A DNA stretch of 64,000 nucleotides from Gaertneriomyces semiglobifer (lineage: Eukaryota; Chytridiomycota; Chytridiomycetes; Spizellomycetales; Spizellomycetaceae): contig JAHLKF010000001.1 in the NCBI GenBank assembly GCA_025558075.1, positions 806,001-870,000 on the forward strand, in the 5' to 3' direction. Positions within the stretch are counted from its first letter, which is position 1, and each line of letters starts with the position of its first letter. The position numbers were made by a program, and so were the translations under genes. Below are positions 23,073-34,835 of this stretch, one piece after another. The notes below the pieces were generated by a model. The model was not told the origin of the DNA and did no database searches. It saw nothing but the letters and a program-made list of their open reading frames with translations.

Positions 23073-24933
23073 AAGAATCGGCCGGCGGCTTTCGTTTTAC
23101 TTCCACTAAACACTACATTCAACTGCAACCTACGACAACTGACGCCCAGTCTTAGCTCTAGCTTCCGGAATTATGGAATTCTAAACTCGGTGGATGAAGT
23201 TGCGATGAAAGTTTATTGCGTTCATTATTGGGCATTTACACGCTTCGGCGCTCGCATGGTCGAAGCGTGCACTTTCCACTTACGCGTATGTCACGCGAAA
23301 TCACGTGGAGCCCCGTGACGAGCCATTTGGCTGCGCAGTGCGCAGTAGAACGAGCTCTTGATGGAATCTTATTACGAGCTGTCACTTTCAAAAAGGAGGT
23401 GTTCTGAATTCTGTTGACGACGTCAACTACATTGGGTACTCATTGTTGGGAGTTCTTTTCGGGGCGTCCGAACAGATCCCCCCGAACTCCTTAACTTATC
23501 GGTCATACTCGTGAGTTCCCAGGCCCAGATATTGAATGACGTTATCGCAGAGAATTCAGCGAGGGAGGGACTGGACAATCTTCCACATGACTAAGGGTAA
23601 TGATCAACAAGGGCAGGTCTCCTCCTGCTCCTGAGCAGCTCCTCATCATGGAGCGGAGGCAGGGCGCAACAAGGGACAAGTGTGCGCATGCGCAGAAGTC
23701 TATTGAACTGTGCGTGCACTTCATGTGCAGGGCCCCTTTCTCTGCTTCCGCAATCGTCATCAGATTGAACACCACCACCGCTTTCCGCGCATGTATCCCC
23801 CGCATGGCTAGCTGCGCTACCATTGATAGGTAGCATCAGTAATCACGAGCTCTGACCTAGAACGGGCGACGTTACTGAAGTCACGGTATCACACAATGGC
23901 GCACATGGGAGGGAGATCTTGGATAGCAGGCCAACGGGGCAACGAAGCCATCCGTGCTCGTCCTTCCTCATTCACATATCCGTGGACAGCCCTTCTCGTA
24001 TGTGCAATTCTGCGCATGGAAGGCGGCAGCAGTACATCCGTAAATGTGTGGTCCACGGAGGATGTCCATTTTCCGAGATGATTTTTTATCTTGAAACACT
24101 ACCACGCTTGAATATTTACCGGTGCACCGGTGTTGTGTGAACCTCAAAAAAGTGTTCAGAGAACCCTTCACCACCATCCGGGTTCTCATCCTACCCGCGC
24201 GCCGTTGGGAATTGATGGAAATTTTGATGCGTACCGGTAGAAGGTGGGGAAGGGTGCGTGCGTGTGAGTGTGTGAAAGTGAGTGTATGGATGTGTAAATT
24301 GTAATCCTGATCCTGGTTTGGCCATTGGAGCGAGCGGCCATACGTACGTTAAAGGTGACCCTGACCACGCGTGTGGAACCGTGCGGCCGGCGGACGAAGG
24401 CGACCGCGGAAAATGCGCGCGCGGTTATGCAAGTTGGTCAGTTGGGTTGTTCTGCGCGAGACGTGCACAGACTCGCAGAATTCAGAGACAGAAATTAATG
24501 GTGGAATGAGGTGAGATCTCTCTTCCCCCCACGCAAATTCATATCAGTCAATCAATCAAGAAACACGATGATGATCTTGCTTGATCCATGCTTTGCTCAA
24601 TGTCCACCTACTCTCCATCTGGCATGCTGGTCGTGGAAAAGTAGATTACCGCCATGACTGCGTTATCACCGTGCACGGTGCACCTGCACCGCATCAGTGA
24701 AGCGTGTGATGGTGCAATCAGTTCAAGCAATCCACATTCAGATTGTTCAGCCGAATGCGCAAGAGTTGGGCAGTGAGCGATCGCGGGAGCATAAAAGGGC
24801 AAGGTCTCTCGCCCTCTCCCCTTCTGGCACTCATCAGCTACAACCAAGTCAAGTAATCTCCATACCAAGCTACTTCTGCTGGACAGAATATCTCTTTCTA
24901 ATAACTTTGATACCTCATCTTTGATCCGACACA
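23073..24933. promoter_or_regulatory. Divergent intergenic region upstream of the subtilase
   Basis: About 1.86 kb without a supportable gene. A CACGTG element lies at about 23303. A TATA-like ATAAAAG lies at 24791-24797, roughly 140 bases before the subtilase ATG, followed by a CT-rich leader, which suits a strong inducible promoter. Short open frames on both strands look random. Confidence 0.5.
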
Positions 24934-26179
24934 ATGCGTACCGCAACTCTTCTCTCCGTCGCTTTGGCTACTGCTGCCTCTGCCAGCCCCATCGCCAAGA
25001 CTAGGCGTGGTGGTAAGTCTTCCTTGTGTCGAGATCAAGGTCTATTCATCGATTAACGTTCTGTCTCCTCGTTGTGCAGAGGTCCTCGAAGGCCAGTACA
25101 TTGTTTCCTTGAAGCCCACCTACGGCTTCGTTGAACGTGACCTCGACGCGACCATTGGTGACATCCTCGGATCCCTCGACTCTACCCTCGTCGCTCGCGA
25201 TGGCTCCAGCATCTTCCAGAAGTACGACTTTGGTGGTTCCGCTACATTCCAAGGTTTCGCTGCCAAGCTCCCTGCGGAAGCGGTTGAGGCCATCAAGTCC
25301 CACCCCGAAGTTGATGCCATTGAGCCCGACACCATTGTCACCCTTGAGGGTGAGCAGACTGGCCTCCCCAGCGGCCTCTGGGGTCTCGATGTCCTCGACG
25401 GTACCAAGAACAGCAGATACAGCTACCCTGAACAAGCTGGACAGGGTGTAGATGCTTTCATCATTGACACCGGTATCACTGTTACTCACTCCGACTTTGG
25501 TGGTCGCGCAAAGTGGGGAGGTGACTTCACCGGAGAAGGCCAGAAGGACGGCAACGGACACGGTACCCACGTCGCCGGCACCGTCGGAGGAAACACCTAC
25601 GGTGTTGCCAAGAAGGTGAACCTCATTGCCGTCAAGGTCTTGACCAGCAGTGGAAGCGGTTCCAACTCCGGAGTCATTGCCGGTATGAACTACGTCGCCA
25701 AGGAATGCCAAGGCAGACAACGCAAGTGTGTCGCCAACATGTCTCTTGGTGGAGGCAAATCTTCTGCCACTGACAATGCTGCTCGCTCCATGATCAACGC
25801 TGGCGTTGCGTTGGCCGTCGCCGCCGGTAACTCTGCTGGTAACGCTTGCAACCTCTCCCCCGCCGGTGTCGCTGAGGCATTCACCGTTGCCGCTTCCGAC
25901 GTTAACAACAAGCTCGCCAGCTTCTCTGAGCGCGGTCCTTGTGTCGACATCATTGCTCCCGGTGTGAACATTCTCTCTGCTTGGTACACCGGTAGCACCA
26001 ACACCATCTCCGGCACTTCCATGGCCACTCCCCACGTTGCCGGCGCCTTGGCCGTTGCTTACTCCCAGAACGACTTCTCCAGCCCCTCTGCTGCCTTCGC
26101 ACACCTCGTCTCCAAGGCCAAGACTGGTGCTATCTCTGGTGTTCCCAGCAACACCGTCAACAAGTTCCTCCAGATCTAA
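24934..26179 (+). CDS. Secreted subtilisin-like serine protease (S8, proteinase K type)
   Basis: Extracellular endopeptidase, 392 aa, exons 24934-25012 and 25080-26179. Signal peptide MRTATLLSVALATAASAS, then an I9 inhibitor propeptide (GQYIVSLKPTYGF to IEPDTIVTLEG), then the peptidase domain starting near GLWGLDVLDG. The catalytic triad is visible: Asp156 in DTGI, His187 in GHGTHVAG and Ser340 in GTSMATPH, with oxyanion Asn277 in AAGNSAGN. Codon use is strongly skewed to C/G-ending and preferred codons, unlike its neighbours, which indicates high expression. A CT-rich leader and a TATA-like box precede it. It ends without a C-terminal extension, as in proteinase K. Confidence 0.96.
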
Positions 26180-26514
26180 GCAGTCAAGGAGCTCCCCGTC
26201 TTCTGACCGGCTGGAACGGTGGAAGTAGCTTAATACCTGGACAGTAGTACATACTGTTGGAAGTAGCTAATATCTTCTATGGACCATATAATGAAAATAT
26301 ACGTTCCTGCGCTACCTAAATACTTGGCCTTTTGAATTCTGATGTTTCTCCAACTCTATTCAAGCATCTTTTTAGCAAAATAGGGTGTTCGCTTGAAAAA
26401 GTAGAGTACTCTGACTTTCTTATGCTGAGATGTTGAGAGCCCTGGCGCGCTAGACTTGGGATCTTGCTCAAAGAGTAACCCGCCTACTCACGACTATAGC
26501 TTCAGAGAGTGCAA
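26180..26514. other. Short tandem intergenic region
   Basis: 335 bases between the subtilase stop and the MGS1 ATG. They hold the 3' untranslated region of the former and the promoter of the latter. Nothing else was seen. Confidence 0.35.
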
Positions 26515-28213
26515 ATGGCAGCCGTTACTTGCCCCGTATGCTCCAAGCATGTCCAATCTTCCCGTAAGTCGAGTATCTTGTCGTCGTCTTATCGGTCTGT
26601 GAATTCATACCCCCTGCTTTTCACACGTTCCTCAGACATCAATCCACATCTGGACTCAGGTTGTGAGAAACACTTGGTGAGCACTGAATCGGCGATACAA
26701 GCTTCCGGACGACCAACGAATCCTTTATTCGCTGGACTGGGTAAACGCGCGCAAAAGCCAAAGTTGTCTTCGACTCCTCCCGAGATCGGACCCTCCAATG
26801 TCCCGCCGCCACTGAAAAGGACAGGGCCCGATAATACCTCCGTCCCAACTGCAAAGCGTCCGCGCTTACAAAGCCATGTACCTCTCGCTGATCTGGCACG
26901 TCCTGCCGAGCTAGACGACGTTCAAGGCCATGCGGATATCATAGGTCCTGGGAGCCTATTACGCTCGCTGATGGAACAGAAGAAGATACCGAGCTTAATC
27001 TTCTTTGGACCACCAGGAGTCGGCAAGACGTCACTTGCCAGAGTAATAGGTGAGATTCTGTCATGTCGTTGCCTCTTTCAACGATCCTTACCTAAAGATC
27101 GGATGTTTGGCAGCCAAGTCACAAAATACGTACTACCGAGAACTGTCAGCTACTACACATAACGTAGCCGATGTGCGCAAAGCAGCAGACGAAGCCAAAA
27201 ACCATCGAGCTTTGACGGGACAGAAACCGATTATCTTTTTGGATGAAATACATCGCTTTACTAAAGCCCAGCAAGACTTTTTCTTGCCATCTGTGGAACG
27301 AGGAGACTACACACTCATTGCAGCGACAACAGAAAATCCCAGTTTTAGAGTAAATAACGCACTTCTGAGCCGATGCAAAGTCTTTGCGTTGGGCCAGCTG
27401 CGAGAAGAAGACTTAATTAAAGTCTTGAGGCGAGCACTTCATATTAAAGCTCAAGATTCAGCGGAGAAATCAGACATAGAGGTCTCCGACGAGACACTTC
27501 GTCGGCTGGCCACTCTCTGTAGCGGAGATGCACGAGCAGCTATCAACACGCTCGAAATGGCAGTGGACAGCATTCAAAGCACTGGGAACACAACTATTAC
27601 GGAAGAGCTGGTGATGAACGCATTGAAAAAGGTCTCACTGATGTACGACAGAAATGGGGAGGAACATTACAATATCATCTCAGCTCTACACAAGAGTATG
27701 CGAGGAAGCGACGCTAACGCTTCACTTTATTGGCTGGGACGCATGATATACGCCGGCGAAGATCCATTATATGTGGCACGCCGCTTAGTTCGCTTTGCAT
27801 CAGAAGATATCGGGCTCGCGGATAACGGCGCTCTGCCTCTGGCCGTCTCAACCTACCAGGCATGCCAGCAGATTGGTATGCCCGAGTGCGATGCCATCTT
27901 GGCGCATTGTGTAACCTACCTCGCTCGAGCACCCAAAAGCGTTGAAGTATATCAAGCGATTAAAAGAGTGCGACAAACAATCGAAACTTCGTTCGCATAT
28001 CCCGTACCGCTTCACATCCGCAATGCGCCCACGAAGCTTATGGAGGAGCTGGGCTACCATAAGGGTTATAAATATAATCCAGATTTTGAAGGGCGTGTGG
28101 AGCAGACCTATTTACCACAGGAATTACAAGAGATGGACTTTTTTCAACGAGGAGAGTTGATCAAGGATCCGGACGTCGCACATGAAGAATCTTACGTGGA
28201 TGAAAAAATATAG
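26515..28213 (+). CDS. MGS1: Mgs1/WRNIP1 AAA+ ATPase
   Basis: Replication-fork maintenance ATPase related to bacterial RarA. It binds ubiquitinated PCNA and stalled forks in the nucleus. Exons are 26515-26563, 26636-27049 and 27114-28213, giving 520 aa. The first intron splits a UBZ-type zinc finger: CPVCSKHVQ, then HINPHLDSGC after splicing. The AAA+ core has Walker A GPPGVGKT, Walker B FLDEIHRF, and the sensor-1 region IAATTENPSF, with CSGDARAAIN nearby. The C-terminal MgsA/RarA tetramerisation region follows (MRGSDANASLYWLGRMI, then FASEDIGLAD and LGYHKGYKYNPDF). Length and order match the yeast and human proteins. The second intron (27050-27113) is needed to restore the frame after Walker A. 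Confidence 0.95.
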
Positions 28214-28526
28214 CGCCTTGAACATTATTCGAGGGTGTCAGCGCTCGTTCTGCAGTCCAGGGCAAAAGTTTGAGACCAGGCACATGGCTCTGGACACCTC
28301 AAAAGCTGATAAGCCAACGAGAAGTGCATCAATGAGCTTGCTCGGACAAAGAAGGCCCCATCTATTACAAAGATGCCAACGAGTCTGCAGCTCGATATTC
28401 GCTAAGCTAATCTGCCCAACACGCTGCGCTACTCATTCCTATCTGCTTCCTGAGCGGCTGAATACTCCACGTATGGAACTCAAGCGTAAACAGGATGGAA
28501 AAAGCTACAAGGTTGCATTCCAGTGA
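28214..28526. other. Convergent 3' intergenic region
   Basis: About 310 bases between the MGS1 and RUS-family stops. A 114-codon open frame overlaps the end of MGS1 but looks like chance. Confidence 0.35.
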
Positions 28527-30302
28527 TCAATCGGTTTTGTCACTGACCATCTCTACGGTGTTACCCCACTCGGCTCTGTGACCGGCGTCCCCGAAGAAAA
28601 CAACGTCACTTTGCCAATCCCTATCATCCACCTCCACTACGAACTTTGGAAAATTGCTCTTAGTCCATTCATGCGAATCGCGTAATGCCAGATACGCGAT
28701 GTCGCTGCCAGCCTTGGCTGGTATCGATTCAGTTTTCAGCATATCATAGAGTTTGGACGCATGGAGCATCGCCTTTATCACATCATGAGAAGTCGCGCCG
28801 GTACGAAATACAATCTGGATCTCGTCAGTTGCAGAGGTGATGGGACGCAATAAATAATTTTCCTTCTACAAACACATTGAGTAAGTTATCACAAGGACTT
28901 GAAAGCGCGGATCGCCCACCTGTAACACGTCCAGCGCAACACGGAGCTCTTCGGCAGTTCGAAAGGCAGTTCGCACAACGGCTCCAGCATTGATGGTCGC
29001 CAATTCTTCCCCTTTACGAATCCATTCGCCAAACCAAGCTTCATGTGGCCTCAAGTCCTCCATGCCGGGAACAGTACCCTTGACTACATACTGCCGACAT
29101 ATCAATGACAAATTGGTCTGATTGAGAACCTCAAATCGGGCAGCACGCAACAGAGCTAGAGTCATGCAAAAATGGATAGGCGCCAGTATCGCAAATCCTG
29201 CAAATAAAAACAACGGATCGTGGGAATAGGATATCGCGGTGACGCCCATTAGCATTCCCAGCAGATTTGCCACACTCATTTGCGAATCGTCTTTTGCAAC
29301 AATGTCCCCTACATTCCCTTGCAAGGCGAAATTCCTCGTAAAGGTCATGTGTGTGGCTCCCCATATAGAGTAATGTATGGAACGAAGTGCGTAGCCAGCG
29401 CTCGCCAATGGCAAAAACCAGGAGGTGGGAGAGATGATGGTTGCCAGCTGAAGCATGGCCCCACAGGTTGAGGATAGCTCGCCGATCAGCTTCCACCTTT
29501 TTAAATTCCAAAAAGGAATAGCATATGGTGAGCCAAAAAAATTGCACAGTAGCGCATATGCTAGATTGGGATGAGGGCGCTCACGTCTTTGGATGGGAAT
29601 CGAACGAGCGGGCAAATTGTTGGATGAAGAAGAGTTTGCCGACTTCTCCGATTCCGTCCTTGAGCACCCACTGGACAGCGACCGCCGTGCCTGCTGCTGC
29701 AGCTGTGGAACCCACACCTATACTTTCCAACATCGCTTGAGAGCAAAGCACAGAGACCTGACATACCGTACGGTCATGAATGATTCAAGTAGGAATCAGA
29801 AATCAGAACTATTTTTTTTGTTATGCTCACCGTGCTCCAGAAGAAAGTCTCAAAGAATTGATAAATATGAACTTCTTTATAGGAAGCATGTACTGAAGTT
29901 GGGTATCCTGGACAAACGGGACGTCAATCAAGTCCCCACCTCTACTAACAACATCTGTTTCGCAATCAAAAGCTTACCCACTGGAAGAAACATCGCCTTA
30001 AGCCAGCCTCTCATATCATGCACCAGTTTCAGGTTTGCAAGACGAGCACTATGCCCCGTATCCTGCCCTGTTCCATTCTCTGTCCACTCCCAGGTCAAGG
30101 GTTTTGCTTTTTGGACAGTATCTGCAAAGTACCTCCGGCGACGCCCGTTGATGCTTTCTGTGATCAATGCATGTTTCCTCTCCGTATGCATCTCAGACGA
30201 GATCAGCCGGAAACGTTTATGGGCTACAAGCCGCCGAGACGCCAGAGCCACATGCGAGAGTCTCGGAGGGACCGTCAGAGCTCTTGAACATGCGAAGAAC
30301 AT
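28527..30302 (-). CDS. RUS1 family protein (DUF647)
   Basis: Member of the root-UVB-sensitive/C16orf58 family, membrane-associated proteins of poorly known function. Exons are 30302-29978, 29907-29831, 29757-29585, 29496-28920 and 28865-28527, giving 496 aa. Splicing assembles the family core: LPVGYPTSVHASY near the first junction, then VQWVLKDGIGEVGKLFF (hallmark), TWKLIGE, FLPLASAGYALRSI, FALQGNVGDIVAKDDSQMSVANLLGMLMG, which is the most conserved block, here given only by its ends. The N-terminus (MFFACSRALTVPPRLS, rich in Arg) could be a mitochondrial presequence. Start chosen at the first ATG of the open frame. Known RUS proteins act in vitamin B6 or membrane-linked processes in plants; the role here is unknown. 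Confidence 0.9.
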
Positions 30303-30737
30303 TTTTTGTTCAATGAGGTTCAGTGAGGTTGCTCCGCCAACTGTGTAGATCGCTCAGTTGCCTTGTGGTGGCACCCAAACAACGCGCGCGGCAAGAACTG
30401 GAAATAACTTGGAAGAAGGCAAGTCGGTCGGGTTTGTTTTTTTGTTCATCACGCACACACACCAAAAAGACTGTCTTTATTATTACTCGGAATCTTATAA
30501 TACATTCGGGTATTTAGTTGTTCTCGCAAGAAAAGGACCTGAAAGATCCACTGCGAAGGGCGGCAATTCCACCCGACTCATCCAGCACGGTAAAAAGGCG
30601 AAAACACCCATCCGGCTCCCCGAAGACCAACAAAGAGATACAAACTGGGACAAAAAATAAATACACTGAAGTAGTCGATGAGTCGGGAAAGGATAATGTA
30701 CGAAAAAAAAATTGTGTCGTAAAATCGAGGTTCAGAT
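30303..30737. promoter_or_regulatory. Tandem intergenic region EPL1 to RUS gene
   Basis: About 435 bases holding the EPL1 3' untranslated region and the RUS-family promoter (both on the minus strand). A/T-rich with a short CA tract near 30452-30463. No gene was seen. Confidence 0.35.
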
Positions 30738-33700
30738 TCAGGCAGCGCTTTTCGTCGCATGCACTCGCGGGGATAGTCCAGTGCTTCCTGTCATGTGGGA
30801 CGTGGCGCCAGAGCCGCCCAGATCCTTATCACCGTGCACATCTGGCTTAACAGCTCCATTCGCGTTAGCAGGACTGCTCGGGGTCGACATTTGACGCTGA
30901 AGTTGTTGAACAGAGCCTGCCGGCGAGCCCGTCGAAGGTGCTCCAGAAACGTTCACAGTGCTATCATTACCAGCAACGCTACTGGTCGTCGAATGAGATT
31001 GACTACTATGTGCGGCAGCCGCAGCAGCCATGGCCGCAGCATAGCCATTCATATTGATGACCCCATTGACGCCAGCCATCGAATTCATCAACGGACTTGC
31101 TCCTGCAGTAGCTTTGAGCTTCTGCTGTTGATTAAGAAGATGCTGTTGAACTGACATGTTGGCATTGGCGTGGCTTTGTTGTTGTTGCTGTTGCTGTTGC
31201 TGATGATGCAAAATCAATTGCTGTAGTTGCGCAGGTGTAAGCTGCGGGTGCTGGCTCATCAACGCGGCAATTGCTGGATTGTTCATCCCAAGGCGCAAAC
31301 CATTCTGCAAGACGGTCGCCTGCGCAACCTGTGCACGAGCCTGCGCCTGCGCCGGACTCTGTTGGACAGCGTTCATCGGATGCTGATAATATAATAGCTG
31401 GTTCGGCGTAAACCCGCTCGGATTCGATAGCAACCCCGCAGCAGTCAGATTGGCTGCCTGAGACTGGGATTGCTGAAGAGCAGGTTGTGGTGTTTGCTGA
31501 GGTTGCTGTATTTGATTTTGCCGCGCTTGCGCCTGAGTAGCTACCAAATGCTGCTGCTGCTGCTGTTGTCGTTGAGCAAGCTGATATTGTTGCTGTAATC
31601 GCAGGTGCTGAATCTGCTGCTTCGTAAGCTGCGAGCTTTGGTTGGCACCAGATCCATCTGTGCCCGGAAGTGGGGTGGCCGGAGTGCCTGCTTGTGGTCC
31701 ACTAATTGGGGTCATCCTCGCTGGAGAAGGCGTCGCGTTGTTGTTCATCATCGGCGTGGCAGGCGCCATCAGCGGAGTTCCATTAGAAATACCACCGTTT
31801 GCTAGGCTGGGGGCTGATGGAGACGAAGCAGACTGTGAACCAACGGTACCAGCTGCTGCTGCTGAATCACCATTTCCGTGTTGCATTGCCACAGTCTGTG
31901 CTTGTTGCTGTGCCGCTTGAATTTGAGCGTACTGCTGTTGCTGCACCAATGCTTGGCGCTGAGCCTGCTGCATCATGAGTTTGATGATCGTTGCTTTCGT
32001 GTCTAACGGTTCTTGCGGGCGTTTCTTTTGTACAGTAGCGGCAGGCGGCTTTGGCACGGCTGCGTCCACTCTCGACAATCGCTTCTTCGCCAGATTATTC
32101 GCGGCCGCAGAGCTGCCAGCGGGGGCCGGAGCAGGTACAGACTGCGACCTCACTACAGTGGGAGGTTGGATCGGAGCGGTGGCGGCTGCCCGTTGAGCTT
32201 CAGTCAATTGCTTCGGGGAGAACTGGTCTGGGTACGCGGGTTTATTGATGATTTTTTGCGTCAACTCATCATGCGAGAGGCCGAGATGATACGTTCGGTA
32301 GGTTACGTTGTCAGCAGTGTCTTCGATGATTACTACCGATTCATCTTGTTGTTCATCTTCGCTATCATCATATCGCCAACGCTGTCTTGTAAGTTCTACT
32401 GGCGTATCAGCTACTTCGTGAGCTGAACGAGTCCCGATATTTGACGTACTTCGGCGTACTTTTGCTCCACTTTTTGGCATCCAAACTTTTGGCGTCACGT
32501 GTCGATCGATGATGATTCTGCCACCACGACCTATCCGTCGTCTACCAGATGGATAATGCAGTTCCTCTCTACACCGTTCATCCGCGAGAAGAAGACGCAG
32601 TGCATCCAAATCATGTCGCCAGCGATTCATCTCTGCACGCAGACGGCCCGAAGCTACGTAAGGTTCCTCAGTAACATCTAACCATCCTTGTGATTCTTCC
32701 ATAGCTTTCTTCTTTCGCGCTTTGACCTCGGGTGACTGATCATGATTCCGATTCCGATATCTGCTCTCCAAAGCTTGTGCTATCTGCGCAGCAGATCTAT
32801 GACTTGTCGGATTCAGTCTGATCTTCCGTGGAACATCATCGCGAGGATCATCGCCACGCCTAATTTTCCTTTTCATAGGAACAGGGCTGAAGTCCAGATC
32901 CTTTTCCGAAGTCACTATACCCAGCTTCTTTTTCAATTTGCGTACCAGGACACGTTGTTCAAATACAAGGTGTTCCAACATGATACTCTCTTTTCGCGCT
33001 GCCTCTCGTTGAGTTATCATCTCCAGCAAGTCCCGAGCTTTACTCATCTCATCGCGGAGTCGTCTGAGCCGTTCCAAAGCTTGATTATCTGTTCGCCTTG
33101 TTTTACGTAGTTGCTTGACTTCTCTTCTCCTGAAACACACATATGGGTCAGTATCCGGTCGCGATGCCCAGTCCTCTTGCATCTAATGAGAGATTAAACC
33201 ATAGTTAGCTGTCACCATCGGCCAAACCTACCCGGGAAGCATCGAACGTACCCTCAACATCGGCTGTATATGAGCTCCACCACGCTCTGTGTATCTGCGG
33301 TGCTTCCAATGTGGATATATGGCAGAGATAGCAGGCATGCGTTCCAGCAATTCGCGGTGATGTTGCTGTATATACGTACAGCACTCGTCGAGCGACGGTG
33401 GTTCCCCAGATACTTTATCATCACCGGCATCCTCTAACGCACCAATAATTTCTTCAAACTGATACTCGGTGAAATCGGAATCTTTCGGGGCCTTTCCGGC
33501 ATCAATATTCTTCTTATGCTCGGCGATGAACGTGCTGTCTTCATCGTCGAGATTATATGGAACCGGAATGACATCTTCTGTCGTCGTCGTCCATCGAATA
33601 AGCCCGCTCGGTTGACGAAACGTATTCACATAGTATTTCGCAAAGTCGCCGATGATGCGTGAGGCATCAGGCGTCGGGATAGTGACTTTCTCATGGACAT

Positions 33701-34172
33701 GGCCGGCCTGACTGGCGATTAAGGCAGCTTGAAGATGGTGTTCCTAAACAGAATGATAATGCTTAGCAACGATGCTCTTCTAACAAACAACAAAACAGTT
33801 AACGACAGCGACGACGACGACGACGACGACGACGACGGGCGACGCACGCACGCACGCGTCGGGATGGGTGCCTCGATAAATTTTTTCCCACGCATAGTTC
33901 ACCTCTGTCCGACGGCATCGGACATTGATTGCATGCCAAAGGAGAAGGGGCGAACACCGAAACCGACGACGACGACGACATGTAGGTATGCCATTGCGAC
34001 AGATACATACCTCTTCTTCTTCCTTTTCCACTCCAGTATTTACTTGTGGTAGAGCTCGTTGTGTCGAGGCCTCAATGTCCAAGTCCGGCACTTCATGGTA
34101 TCGATAGACTGCAAGTGGCTTTTTCGTGTCTACCTTTCGTGACCTCAAGCCCGCCGTCTGTCCAGACACCAT
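30738..34172 (-). CDS. EPL1: Enhancer of polycomb-like protein, NuA4 subunit
   Basis: Scaffold of the NuA4/Piccolo histone H4/H2A acetyltransferase that binds Esa1 and Yng2. Exons are 34172-34011, 33743-33252 and 33182-30738, giving 1032 aa. The EPcA region is clear: RKVDTKKPLAVYRYHEVPDLD in two parts at the N-terminus, IPTPDASRIIGDFAKYYVNTF, VPYNLDDEDSTFI, and after the second junction DPYVCFRRREVKQLRKTRR. The C-terminal half is low complexity with long poly-Q and Ala/Gln runs (bases about 31130-31620), common in fungal Epl1 and absent from the fold. The first intron is unusually long (267 nt) and repeat-bearing. The gene is divergent from the RRM gene. Confidence 0.94.
33810..33836. repeat. 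(GAC)9 microsatellite in EPL1 intron 1
   Basis: Nine perfect GAC units on the + strand, followed at once by an ACGC-type run (to about 33858). A second run of five GAC units is at 33965-33979. Both lie inside the 267-nt intron. Confidence 0.9.
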
Positions 34173-34328
34173 GACAAGGGCCGGTGCGTTAAGTGAGAAA
34201 TCCGAATATTACTTTTCTGACAGCGGCATCAGAATGGCAGGAAGGAGTTCGATAAACGACGCTACTATGTCGTTGGGGGTTAATCTACTCGAATGTAAGT
34301 CCAAAACCACGTTAAAGTCTTGGTTGGT

Positions 34329-34358
34329 CTGTGTGTGTGTGTATTGTGTGTGTGTGTC
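34329..34358. repeat. GT-dinucleotide microsatellite
   Basis: Two GT runs separated by ATT: GTGTGTGTGTGTATTGTGTG and onward. It lies about 160-190 bases upstream of the EPL1 start. Confidence 0.85.
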
Positions 34359-34405
34359 TAATCACCAAATTGACTAAGTGACGAATGGGAAATGGGAAAA
34401 ACGAA

Positions 34406-34435
34406 GGGGAAGGGGGGGAAACGGGGGGGCGGGGG
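34406..34435 (+). promoter_or_regulatory. G-quadruplex-type G-tract
   Basis: Four G-runs of 4, 7, 7 and 5 with loops of 2, 4 and 1 bases (34406-34409, 34412-34418, 34423-34429, 34431-34435). This fits the usual G4 pattern on the + strand. Confidence 0.7.
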
Positions 34436-34835
34436 TTCCCCTGTTGTTGATTTTTGCTTGGCATCAGAGCGTGTCACTAATAGGTCCCATATAACAGCCA
34501 TATATATTATATAATGAGTGTTTACTATGAGATTACTATTATTACTATGTGCAGTAGTATCTCGCCCACTATTAATTAACACACCAGCCCAACAAATACA
34601 ATCCGCACATGGCAACGCGTCGCTAAATTCCGACGGAAAGCGACCGGGGGCTGTGCAGCTGCCATGGTAATAAGGTGATTCATGTCACGTGGATGTCACG
34701 CAGTATAACCCTGACCCTAGACTGACCCTGACGCGCTGGGGGTATAACCCTGATGTTAGATCTGCGAGTTTGTGGGAATTGACCACCACCGAAAAGACAC
34801 CAGCAGCAACCAGCAGCAGCAGCAGCACTGAAGCG

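Larger units (their letters stand above)
34173..34835. promoter_or_regulatory. Divergent promoter EPL1 / RRM gene with repeats and G-tract
   Basis: 660 bases between two ATGs. It contains a GT microsatellite, a dense G-run cluster, a CACGTG at 34686-34691, and CCCTGA/CCCTAG motifs at 34700-34755. Each is described separately. Confidence 0.5.

Noticed and set aside
22949..23128. Longer N-terminus for the surface protein from an upstream start at 23128
   Set aside because: Reads through an intron and removes the signal peptide; the spliced model from 23072 is better.
25046..26104. 352-codon open frame on the minus strand opposite the subtilase
   Set aside because: It is a by-product of the strong codon bias of the protease on the + strand; the translation is Gly/Ser/Val-rich with no domain.
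28866..29717. A 283-aa reading of the RUS gene beginning at 29717
   Set aside because: Its first ~70 residues translate exon 3 in the wrong frame and then an intron; splicing gives the conserved family core instead.
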